DNA from: Chloromonas sp. AAM2
Taxonomy: Eukaryota > Chlorophyta > Chlorophyceae > Chlamydomonadales > Chlamydomonadaceae
Assembly (NCBI GenBank): GCA_004335635.1
Contig: QAXH01000729.1
Span: forward strand, 1 to 51,495
Direction: 5' to 3'
Length of the DNA: 51,495 nt
A program made the translations under genes and the position numbers. Numbering within the stretch: position 1 is the stretch's first letter; every line of letters begins with the position of its first letter. Below the pieces are notes generated by a model. It worked only from the letters and a program-made list of their open reading frames with translations, was not told the DNA's origin and ran no database searches. This document shows positions 12,001-21,064 of the stretch, in pieces.

Positions 12001-12618
12001 NNNNNNNNNNNNNNNNNNNNNNNNNNNNNGTTGATCGGTTGACCTTTGATCGGTTGACCGTTGATCGGTTGACCGTTGATCGGTTGACCGTTGATCGGTT
12101 GACCTTTGATCGGTTGACCTTTGATCGGTTGACCGTTGATCGGTTGACCTTTGATCGGTTGACCGTTGATCGGTTGACCGTTGATCGGTTGACCGTTGGC
12201 AACGCAGCGTCTGCTGGGAGCGAGTGGCACCGATTAAGAAACTATAAGGGGTTGGCAAGACGCTACGGGGTTGACCAGGGCCTCAGTACGGCATGTTAAT
12301 AAGCGGACATCATTATGGCAGCTCATTGACCAGAGCTCACCACTGCACCTTCGTTACATTCATCCACTGCACTGGTCTGTCCTGCCTGCCACCACCCTTG
12401 GGCTGCCCCATCATGCACACGCAGACGAGGCCGTGTGTCTGGAGCCCTGCCTGGCCAAGGCCCACAGCCGGCGCGGTGCTGCGCTGTTGGGCATGCGGCG
12501 GTATGCCGAGTCCGCCAAGGCGTTCCAGGACGCTTTGAGGCTCGACCCGCTCTACGCAGCGGCAAGGGAGGGGCTGGACAGTGCAAAGAAGGCGCTGAAC
12601 TCCTCAGGGATGTGTTAG
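6045..12618 (+). CDS. J-domain / ankyrin / TPR multidomain co-chaperone-like protein
   Basis: Nine exons: 6045-6404, 6641-6719, 7057-7853, 8159-9087, 9339-9480, 10113-10325, 10776-11408, 11616-11736 and 12425-12618. All phases close (0,1,0,2,0,0,0,1), giving about 1155 residues. Domains in order: J domain (about 22-90; HPD at 51-53); a Gly/Arg-rich then acidic linker; a first ankyrin module (HTALHWCAAKG, TPLHAAARNGQADVARILL); a long Gln/Glu/Ala-rich linker; a second ankyrin module (HTALHWAAAKG, TPLHAAVTHDQLEVVQLL); a second Q-rich/acidic linker; and C-terminal TPRs (LKGNQAFAAGDYSK, LHSNRAAAYAA, KAFQDALRLDP). HPD predicts stimulation of Hsp70 ATPase; the TPRs resemble HOP-type chaperone-tail binders. 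Client and location are unknown. The join of exons 2-3 (ELFPA|GTFPEG) is a good match to a continuous protein, arguing against two separate genes. Confidence 0.85.
10349..10540 (+). repeat. 63-bp minisatellite, three copies, in intron 6 of the J/ANK/TPR gene
   Basis: Three near-identical 63-bp units, anchored by CATGTTGCACA at 10360, 10423 and 10486. The unit length is 21 codons without a stop, so the frame of exon 6 stays open through the array and would encode three Cys-rich repeats (CCACCTCQSEHAREKHGSG) before a TGA at 10752-10754. The acceptor used for the conserved ankyrin continuation is at 10774-10775. Confidence 0.95.
11835..12194 (+). repeat. 15-bp minisatellite array with an N gap, in intron 8 of the J/ANK/TPR gene
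   Basis: Units read TTTGATCGGTTGACC or GTTGATCGGTTGACC. Six full copies lie at 11835-11924 and eleven at 12030-12194. The segment between them, including 101 Ns (11929-12029), is 105 bases, exactly seven units, so 24 units may be present. The unit itself looks like a doubled TTGAYCGG half-unit. It is a multiple of three and has no stop in the exon 8 frame. Confidence 0.97.
11929..12029. other. Assembly gap or masked run of 101 Ns
   Basis: Unknown bases inside the 15-bp array. Repeat phase is preserved across the gap, so the given length may be true rather than nominal. Confidence 1.
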
Positions 12619-13755
12619 TATGCACTTGGGTTGCGTGAACGCTCACATTGTATGAGTGATGAGTTCAGTAAATGGGAAAGGCACGGACAACAACCAAACG
12701 TGGAATTGTATCAAATGAGTGAAAGTCAAATGAGTGAAATATGAATGAGTGGAATTGAGTCAAATGAGTGAAATATGAATGAGAGAGGGCTGTACAATGA
12801 GAGGCAGTGTGGCAGATGAGGGAGATAGCTGGTAGCCGTAAAATAATATTTTCAAATTGCGTGCCCTGTAGACCATGCTGGGGCCCAAAGGCTTCAGGCA
12901 ACACATTCACAAACAGGTCAGACCCTCCTGTGGCACACGATATCAATCGGAATGTTGGTGATAGCCCCCGCAGGTTGAGAGTATGGTGCGTCTCATAGAG
13001 CTCTCATGCAGTGTCGGAACAAGTCCAGCACATGGAGCAGTATTCTTTGCAGGTTGATACAGCGTGCAGTGTAGAAGCGCCACCACCATGTCATTAAGCT
13101 TGAAGTGGCCACTCCAGAACAGAGGTTGGACAACTGGTGATCACTGCCAGCCTGGCAGTTGTTGTTGTGAACCTTTGATTTGATGTACTTGCTCTATGCT
13201 TGCGGCCATGTAATGACTCCACTCTTGGCTCGGCCACCCTCAGGGAGGGAGACCGCTCTTATGCGCACTCTTGCGTATGCTTTGCATAGGCACTGTTCTT
13301 GGATTACATGTTCTTGGCGTGCAAACAAATGGAAGGTATCCAACCCGACCAACATACCTCGTCAGTAGCACTTAGTGGTGGCCACCCCTCAGGATGCTAT
13401 CCTGACCGGAAACCCCAGGTCTGAAAATGAATTACCCATGCACTTCCTGACCCATGCACCAACTGAACCCAAACGTTCCTGAAGATTAGGTAGTGCCCTT
13501 GCCTAGTATTTGGTAGTGGCCCTTGCAATTACCCGCAGTATATGCCTGGTCATGTGGTGGGGTCCGTGGGTTGAACCATGAGAATCTATGTAATGATGAT
13601 GATGATGATGATGTGGTGGGGTCATATACGGGTATGAGTTTGAGTGCAGTTCTGTCCGCTTCTTCTGGAGTGAACTATAAAAGCTATACTTTTTACAATG
13701 CAGTGCACTAAACGGTTGCGAGGTCTACCCCTGCCAGACGCACCACATCGATGAC
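12619..13755. other. Intergenic region upstream of the helicase
   Basis: This holds the 3' UTR of the J/ANK/TPR gene and sequence upstream of the helicase. A degenerate repeat around 12700-12785 carries AAATGAGTGAAA-like words (two copies of AATGAGTGAAATATGAATGAG). A TGTAA at 13209-13213 could end the upstream transcript. A short GAT microsatellite lies at about 13595-13612. No coding sequence is recognisable. Confidence 0.6.
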
Positions 13756-13797
13756 TTTATGGAAAAGCCAGCCGCCGCCGCCGGCTTTTCCATGAAA
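13756..13797 (+). promoter_or_regulatory. Hairpin upstream of the helicase
   Basis: A perfect 11-bp stem (13759-13769 with 13783-13793; core GGAAAAGCC / GGCTTTTCC) surrounds a 13-base GCC-repeat loop and extends outward by about three more pairs with one G-U. It ends about 130 bases before the helicase start codon, so it is probably in the 5' UTR or core promoter. Confidence 0.6.
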
Positions 13798-13833
13798 CGC
13801 AAAAAGCATCTCGGTTTTCTTTTGTTTTTCTAA
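13792..13833 (+). other. Possible 13-codon uORF before the helicase
   Basis: An ATG on the outer edge of the hairpin's right arm opens a short frame, MKRKKHLGFLLFF then TAA. It is out of frame with the main start at 13926. It matters only if transcription starts upstream; a CAG at 13909-13911 after a pyrimidine-rich run could also be a 5' UTR acceptor that removes it. Confidence 0.3.
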
Positions 13834-13925
13834 AAGCATATTGCTCGCGCCACCGACAATCGTACCAACTCCGGGTGTCTTAACCACACCATCTTTTCCT
13901 GATTATCTTCCAGTCCCGAATTGCA

Positions 13926-16900
13926 ATGGCTCAGACTAAAGTTGGCGTCGAGAAGAAGGAAAAAAAGCAGGGCAAAGAGTTGAAAAGAAAGAAGGAGGCA
14001 CCCAGCAAGGCAGAAGAAGATGCGAGCACAGTGGATACGCCAAAGGCTAAGAAAGCAAAGAAGGAGGCTGCGCCTCAAGGCCCGGCCTCACCACCGGCAG
14101 CCGCTCAGCCGGCGGTGCCAGTAGGTGACAGCAGTCTCACAGACGCTGAGTATTTGTCAAAGCACGAGATTACTGTTGGAGGAGGGTACAAGCCTACCCT
14201 ATGCCGCGACTTCAAGAGCCTTTCCGCCCCTGAAAACCTGAAGCAAGCTTTGTTATCACAAGGCTATTTGCATCCCAGCCCTATTCAAGTGAGTCTGCGG
14301 AGGGGCGCCGGCACTGCTGTAACGGTTGAGCGAGTTGAGCCGCCTCACTGCTAGGTCAAGCCGCCACCCTAACTTTTACTTTGCCCATGCATTAGCCAGG
14401 TTACCCAGATTCCATGTTCTAACAATGAGTTCGGCCCATGAATTCTGCCTGTTGGCAAATGACTGTTGGTCACTCTGCCAGTGCATGCGGTTTTGCTGCA
14501 GACTGTCGCATGGCCTGCTGCTTCTGCATCTGGCAGAGACATCCTTGCCATTGCCAAGGTGCGCTTTTACGCTGAGATCAAGCAACATGATTTGCTTATG
14601 TCCACACTGCGCCTTGTATGCATGAAGCACTGTAGGCAATCCAGAGACTGACAATCTTTGGCTGGCCGGAAAGGCAGCCTCACTGTTCCATGCCAGCTCA
14701 ATGCACATATGATGTATGGCCAGGTCACTTCAGGTGATCTGCCTGCCAACAAAGCAGCTCCACCACACTGATACTTGTGCATGTTGATCCAATCCGTGTC
14801 CACACTGAAGTGCATGTTGATCCAATCGCAGACCGGCTCTGGCAAGACCTGTGGGTATCTAGTGCCTGCCATGGCCCGCATTCTCAAGGAGCGCGTGTCC
14901 AACGCAACTGCGCCCGTCAGGGGCACATCCAAGAGCTGCCAGGTATGGTAATGCATTGACAAGCATGTGCACATCGTGCATAGACCAGGCTGACATGCTG
15001 GCATCATAGCAGTGCATGCGTACATGACAAGCTGGCAAAATGTATGCTTCAACATCCAGCATGCCTGTGACTCAAACCGGACACCAGCCTACAAATGATC
15101 ACTGCTTTGTTGAGCACCCGTTTACAGGCGATCAGCTTGTCTTGTGTATATTGTGTTCTCACAGGCGCTTGTCATGGCCCCCACACGCGAGCTGGCAGTT
15201 CAGATCCATGAACAAGCCACCAAGCTGGGCCGCAGCCTCAACATCAGGAGTGTGGCCGTGTACGGAGGAGCAGCCAAGGGCCCACAGGTGCGGCGCTGAG
15301 CTCTTCACAGGCTTTGGCCATGCCTGCCACTGAATGATCATGAACACGGCATGCACAGCCACCAAACGATACTGCCCCTGAGATGGCTTGCATGCTTACT
15401 TGGCCTTGTGCCTATCCCAGGCACATCTGCTTGTTTGCCACCAGATTGCAATATCTCAACTAACGTGCTTACCCCAACCAACCTTGCCTGACATCACAGC
15501 AAAGTGTCTGCTGAGGCAGTCTTAGCTATTTCCCCAATAACTGCAATGCATGTGCCCCATGCAGATTCGTGAGCTGCGCAGCGGAGCGCAGGTGGTGATT
15601 GCCACTCCGGGCCGCTTGCTGGACATGCTACAGTTCACATGCCAGGTGAGAGAACATTGGTGGAACACAACTGCCAACTGGGGCAAAAGGCCACAGTCTG
15701 AAGCAAGAGACCTGCCTGTGCGCCTGGTTAAGGCCATGCACATTGCATGTGGCACCTATACAATGCACACGAGCTCACTCACTCCTGTCATCACTCCTGT
15801 CATGTATCATGGGAAGTTCACTCAGGTCTGCTTCACGCGCTCTTACAGGATGGTTCAGTGGTCATGTCGCTGGACAGCACCAACACACTTGTGCTGGACG
15901 AGGCAGATCGCATGTGCGACATGGGCTTTGAAAACGATATCAAGAGCGTGGTGGAACAAATGACAGGTGCGCACCATGATTGATTGTAGTTCAGCTGTGC
16001 CTAAGGATATGGCATCACAGGAGGAACATGCATGATCAATTCAGCATTGAATGACTGGCTGGAAAGAACGCAGACAACAGAAGATGCACAATTGCGTGTA
16101 GGAAGCTCAGATTGGCATGCATGGGTGCCTGTTACCTGATCACAATTACCCGGGCGCTGAGTCCTGCCATTGCGCTGTTTCCCTGCAGGCGCTGCCCGCC
16201 AGACGCTGTTCTTCACTGCCACGTGGCCCAAGTCAGTGCAGAGGGTGGCCGCATCCATCCTCAAGAATCCCATCCAGGTAGGCAGCAGGCAAGGGACAGG
16301 GCTGCGATTCTGAATGTAAGGGCATCAGTAGCTGGTGTTATAGGTTTGACCAGCGATGGGTGCAAGGGACCGGACAGGTGTGGCTGGAAGCAACAAGTGC
16401 ATCAGTAGCAGGTGTCATGGGTTTAGAAGAGCAGGACGAGCCAGCTAGCCCCTCCTTGGTCTACTAGGCTGATTAATTTTCAAAGGAAAGCAAGACGTCC
16501 TCTTTTGCCTCAGCATAGCAAGAGTGAATGTCTGCGTGCATGGGTTGAAGCCACAGCGTGTGTCTAATGCGTGCCCTTGCAGATCAACGTTGGCAACTCC
16601 AACATGCTGGTTGCCAACAAGGACGTGAAGCAGCTGGTGCAGATCTGCTCCAACAGCGACAAGTACGACCAGCTGCAGGTGCTGCTCAAGAACGAACACA
16701 CCGAAGGGGCGCGCGTGATCATCTTCTGCAATAAGTGAGTCATTTCATGTTTCTATTGGCGTTGAATCATTCAAGTGGGCTGGTGTGTCATGCTTGTCAC
16801 TTTGGCAACCGCTGTACTGGGCCTAGGGTGCGTCTGTTTACGGTGTAGGCAACGTCTGCCAGTCCACAACACATGTACAAACATGAATGGGGTTAATAAG

Positions 16901-18262
16901 GCAGCAGCCAGGCTGGAGCAGTGACAGAGCATGTCTTGTTTACCATCCTTCCTGGTGCCTGGCTTGTTTACCCTCCTTTACCCTCCTGCCCTACATCCAG
17001 TGAGCGGGACTCAGTGTGTCACTGTCCGGAATTGAGTCCAGCTCTTGTATGTGCTTGGATCTGTCATTTCCAGGAAGCACGTGTGCAATGACGTGGAGGC
17101 CGAGCTGTGGGAGTCGGGCTACAGCTGCGGCACCATCCACGGCGACAAGACGCAGCCAGAGCGCGAGTACATGCTGGCGCAGTTCCGCAGCGGGAAGATG
17201 CCCGTGCTCATAGCAACTGGTAAGGACGGGTCTCGTTGCGCATGGAGGTGGAACACAGGCATGGTGAACCCCATGGTGCTGCCACGGACCATAGGCAGCA
17301 AAAGGAGCGTCGAGGCAGGAAGCATGAGTTTAAGTACATTGTGGGTATTGGAACCTGCCCAGTGTGCGGTTCCCATGCGTTTGCTGGTTCCCACAGCGGT
17401 GTTGGACGCTGATACTGACTCTTGCTGGCGTGGTTTGCCTGCCTCTGCCTGCAGACGTTGCCGCCCGTGGTCTGGACATCAAGGGCGTGGACCGGGTCAT
17501 CAACTACGACTTCCCCGTGTCAGGAGCAGAGGACTACGTGCACAGGTGGGGACTGGAGGCAGGATGCAAGGCTTCACTCAGCTCATGTCTGAGATTCTGT
17601 CATGTGGAGTGAATAAGCAGCACAAAATCAGCGCAGTGCAGATCGCAAATGTTGATGAGTGTAATGTATTGTTTATGGATTTGTTTCTTGTAGGATTGGT
17701 CGTACTGGGCGTGCCGGCGCGACGGGCGTGGCCCACACATTCTTCACCAATGCCGATGCCAAGCACGCCAAAGACTTGGTGAGAGGCAGCAATGGCTTGT
17801 TGACTGGGTGTGTTCAGGGCAGCTGCCTGGTGCAGCCACACCCATCATCATACTGCTCACTGTTAGCAGCAAAGCAAGGAGATGTCAGGTATGATGCCTG
17901 CTGACAGTCACAGTGCACTCGCCTCATGTCAGTGTCCACACCCAGCATGTCAGTGTCCACACCCAGCATGTCAGTGTCCACACACAGCATGTCAGTGTCC
18001 ACACACAGCAAATCTCGTGTGTAGTTCAGCAGTCCATCCGTGATTCCAACAGCACCACTTGCAATTTGAAGGTGCTTCACTCCGTCTTTCTCTGCAGGTG
18101 AAGCTGATGCGCCACGCACAGCAGGTTGTGCCAGCGCCCTTGGAACAGATGGCATCCAGCGGCGGCGGCGGCGGTGGTGGCGGTCGGGGATATGGGGGTT
18201 ACAACAAGGGCCGCCGGGGCGGGTATGGTGGCGGCGGTGGCAGGGGCGGCAGGCGCTGGTGA
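13926..18262 (+). CDS. DEAD-box ATP-dependent RNA helicase, DBP2/DDX5-like, with RGG tail
   Basis: Twelve exons: 13926-14288, 14502-14558, 14832-14942, 15165-15287, 15565-15645, 15849-15966, 16189-16277, 16583-16734, 17074-17219, 17455-17545, 17694-17778 and 18098-18262. Phases all close and give 526 residues. The lysine-rich N-terminus (about 1-50) suggests a nuclear or nucleolar protein. Motifs: PSPIQ (Q motif), AKTGSGKT (I, 139-146), PTRELA (Ia), TPGRLLDM (Ib), DEAD (II, 262-265), TAT (III, 294-296; usually SAT), VATD-equivalent IATD, ARGLDI (V) and [10 protein letters not shown] (VI). The tail is Gly/Arg/Tyr-rich, typical of RNA binding. The HEITVGG segment, WPKSVQR after motif III and INYDFP resemble the DBP2/p68 group; the Lys-rich head also recalls DBP3. 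The exact RNA substrate is not inferable. Confidence 0.95.
17925..18008 (+). repeat. 21-bp tandem repeat, four copies, in the last helicase intron
   Basis: Units start at 17925, 17946, 17967 and 17988 and contain CATGTCAGTGTCCACAC. They lie in intron 11, about 90 bases before the acceptor of the final exon. Confidence 0.95.
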
Positions 18263-20258
18263 TGACTGTGTGTGGGCACAGGCGAGGCTGGTATGACATT
18301 TCATTACAGGGCAATAGAATGTACAGCTATAGAACAGCACCACCACCACGGCAACGCCAATGCCAGGACATCATCCTTGATATTCACAGTGGAATTCGTC
18401 ATATCTATACAGTGACATGCCCCCAACCACCAAGTGGATGATGGAATGGAATTTGGTCGGACATCCAGTGTCAGGACATCATCCTTGATGCTTATGTATT
18501 TGCGAGCTGCAGCAGTCCACTTTGTGAGCAGCGCAGCTTATCAAGTCAATATGTCATTTGGGGCGCTGCTGTGGCAATGTCGGTGTTGCTCCAATGCGTG
18601 CAGCGCCAGGCAGCCGCAGTGCATTCTTTTGGTTGTTGAACCAATGAGAGGCCTTTCATGAAAGACAGCAAGTGACTCCCGTAAGTTGATTGGGTAATCA
18701 GACAACAGCAAGAGTGTGCGTACATGATCATGGGTATGCCGTCTATATCCACTTGCGTGATATCCTTACTCTACGATGATGTGGAATCTTACCACTGTTA
18801 GCAGGAGGGGGAGAGGAGCTGACATGTGAGAGGTGCTATGGGCGGACAAGCATTTATGAGCTGGTTGTTTAGCTTATTTTCCTGCTGCTGCTGATTGGTG
18901 CTGGCTTTTTCAGTCACACAACTCTCTTGTTGCTTTTGGGGTTGTGCCCAAGCCAGTCCCATCTGGAATTCTTTTCTGTTCTTTTGGCTCCAGGTTTGTT
19001 TGTGTTGGTTCTTGAACTGAAAGGGTATGAGTATGTCAGGCCTTGGTATGGACGCAATGGAATGACAAGGCACCATCTTAAGCCTTTCCGTGCATGTTAG
19101 GCAGGTTCTGTCTTAGCAATAAAAAGAGAAGTTTGCCAGTTCTGGGCCAGTTTTTGTGTGACTCCCAGTTCGGGTTCGGGTTTGTGTGACTCCCAGTCCT
19201 GAAGTGACTCTGTCTGCGTTCGTGCGTTGATTCACGATATGCGTGCCTTTTCGCGGCTAGCGATGCAACAAGCATGTAAACGTCTGGTTTTAAGGCTATC
19301 GTGCTGTGAGAGGTTCAGGCAGTTGACTTACTCCATAGGCCAGCCAATCAAACCACTGCTTTGCACCCGCATGCCCAATATTTTTGTTGCACTAGCCAGA
19401 TCGCCAAATGAAGTACCGCAGTTTCTATGTTTGCGCAAGCGATTGTCACTAGCCACGAAAATGCCCCTTCTATGAACACACCCTTGTCCTGCCATTCCTG
19501 GGACGTCCACACACTGGTAAAGGGAAATCCCAATTGGTCAGCGCAGGTTGATCCAAGCGTCTTCCAATGGAAATGATGGAAAGGCAGAGTCACTGAAGCG
19601 CTAAGCGTCATGTCAGCTGCAGCAAGAAAAGAACTGGCAAACTTCTTTTTTTTGTCTGGGTCCCCTTTGTTACACCCAAGGCACGAGTCCAATCGAAGGT
19701 GATCGCTAATGTTGCAAAAGTAGGAAAGGGAAGACAACACGGGCCAACCTGCTTACCTATTCCCTGCTTAAGACCCATAGTGTGTCATGAATACGCACTT
19801 CAGGTTTTTGCGGATCTCAATGAAACCATATGGTATGCCAGAATCGTGTCGTCTTGAAAACATAGGCTGGAATACAAGGGCAGAAAAGTTCAGTAGCTGG
19901 CAGTGCCTTCCAACTCACGCCAATGAGTGCTGAATCACGACATGAACAGCCAATGAATCACGACATGACACGTCACAGCCACCAACAAAATGCTTGTGAC
20001 AGGCGGCCTGGTTATTAAGGCACGGGGATACTGAGCCCCAACTACACATCAGTATGTACACCCGGCATCAGGGTCAAGTTGACCGGAGCCAAGGCGGGAA
20101 CTGCAAGGCAGGCACAACGTCAGCAGCCAATTTGAGGTTGCGGGTTTGATTCCCACTAGTGGGAGCTACCGAAGCTAGAACCATGCTTAAAATGTCGTGT
20201 CTCACAAGTTCTTGCGTGGCTTACAAATTAACCTGTACGGTACCCAAGTGCAGGAAAG
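18263..20258. other. Gene-poor 2 kb stretch with dispersed repeats
   Basis: No protein or RNA gene is recognisable on either strand. A 17-bp direct repeat AGGACATCATCCTTGAT occurs at about 18365 and 18474. Near 19155-19195 a phrase TTTGTGTGACTCCCAGT is repeated. Near 19925-19965 AATGAATCACGACATGA-like words recur. A motif CAGAACTGGCAAACTT is present in this stretch and again at about 20825. The look is that of old mobile-element debris, but no transposase or reverse transcriptase can be read. Confidence 0.5.
20075..20175 (+). repeat. Possible tRNA-derived SINE fragment
   Basis: An A-box-like AGCCAAGGCGG at about 20088 and a B-box-like GGTTTGATTCC at about 20143 are roughly 45-55 bases apart, the spacing of RNA polymerase III promoters. 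The B box has T where tRNAs carry the invariant C, and no cloverleaf with an anticodon stem could be drawn, so this is not an intact tRNA gene. Confidence 0.25.
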
Positions 20259-20813
20259 TTGGGTGGCTCCCGAGATGACAGTGGGGTCACCATATCTGAA
20301 ACACACGCCCTGACCTGCATGACAAGAGCGGCACCACCTGGGACATTTGATAGTGCCCCGAGGAAGAAGAAGAGACCCACTATGTCAGCAGCAGCGTCAC
20401 CATGGAACGAAGGACAGACGCCACCCTTCAATGCACCTCCGGTACAGCGACCAAGAAAGGAGAATTGGAAACAGGCTGTGGGGCGTCTACGCACGCAACA
20501 CACGAGTTTGCTCAAGAGAGTGAAGCAGCTGGAACACTTAAGTGGCGACTTACATTACCGACTTCTGAGGCTTACCAGTCAAACGGCTCACACACCCATT
20601 TTGTCTTTTGACACTGTAGTTCCTGTCTCCTGGTTTGCTGTCCCAGAAGTGGCAATGCATCATCTACCACAACACGCGATTTTTGCCCCGCTGTTCACCC
20701 CGTGTGGGATAGACACACACACACCTGTAGACACATCTGCAAATTCCAAAGTATACCCAATCAACCTTTGCAACTACAACACACAACACCAATACAGGTT
20801 CCAGTGGTGTTGA
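20259..20813 (+). CDS. Uncertain hypothetical reading frame, 184 codons
   Basis: An open frame starting at ATG 20259. A basic segment RKKKRP near residue 35 is followed by a region that could form a short coiled coil (KQAVGRLRTQHTSLLKRV, then KQLEHLSGDLHYRLLRL). The second half is not obviously protein-like. There is no family match that I recognise and no splice support, and the opposite strand is also partly open. It may be a single-exon gene, an element remnant, or chance. Confidence 0.2.
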   Translation: MGGSRDDSGVTISETHALTCMTRAAPPGTFDSAPRKKKRPTMSAAASPWNEGQTPPFNAPPVQRPRKENWKQAVGRLRTQHTSLLKRVKQLEHLSGDLHYRLLRLTSQTAHTPILSFDTVVPVSWFAVPEVAMHHLPQHAIFAPLFTPCGIDTHTPVDTSANSKVYPINLCNYNTQHQYRFQWC

Positions 20814-21064
20814 CAGGAACTGTCCCAGAACTGGCAAACTTGTTTTTTGTGGGCAGATACATCTTACGTCCAAATGGCCCTTTTTGTGCAGCAAATTTTC
20901 CGACGCGAGCACCCTGACAGCAAAAGCCATGCGGCCATGGAGACTGTGTACTAAAAGAGAATAAAGAGTGTTTAATCACAGTGTATGAGTGTGATACGGA
21001 AGTCATCTGCAACTGAAGTCGACCTGGTGTCATATAATAAAACGCTCCCGCTCTGCCAAGGCTG

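Noticed and set aside
11835..12194. CRISPR array
   Set aside because: Units are directly adjacent 15-mers without spacers, inside a eukaryotic intron.
12665..12946. Minus-strand frame with SDLFVNVLPEAFGPQ
   Set aside because: Short and without a family match or splice partners; the second half is built from the AAATGAGTGAAA repeats.
19348..19740. Minus-strand 130-codon open frame
   Set aside because: No recognisable domain, composition resembles the surrounding non-coding DNA, and it overlaps a dispersed repeat motif.
20075..20175. A tRNA gene
   Set aside because: B-box-like and A-box-like words are present, but the invariant C of the T loop is replaced and no anticodon arm or acceptor stem pairs properly.
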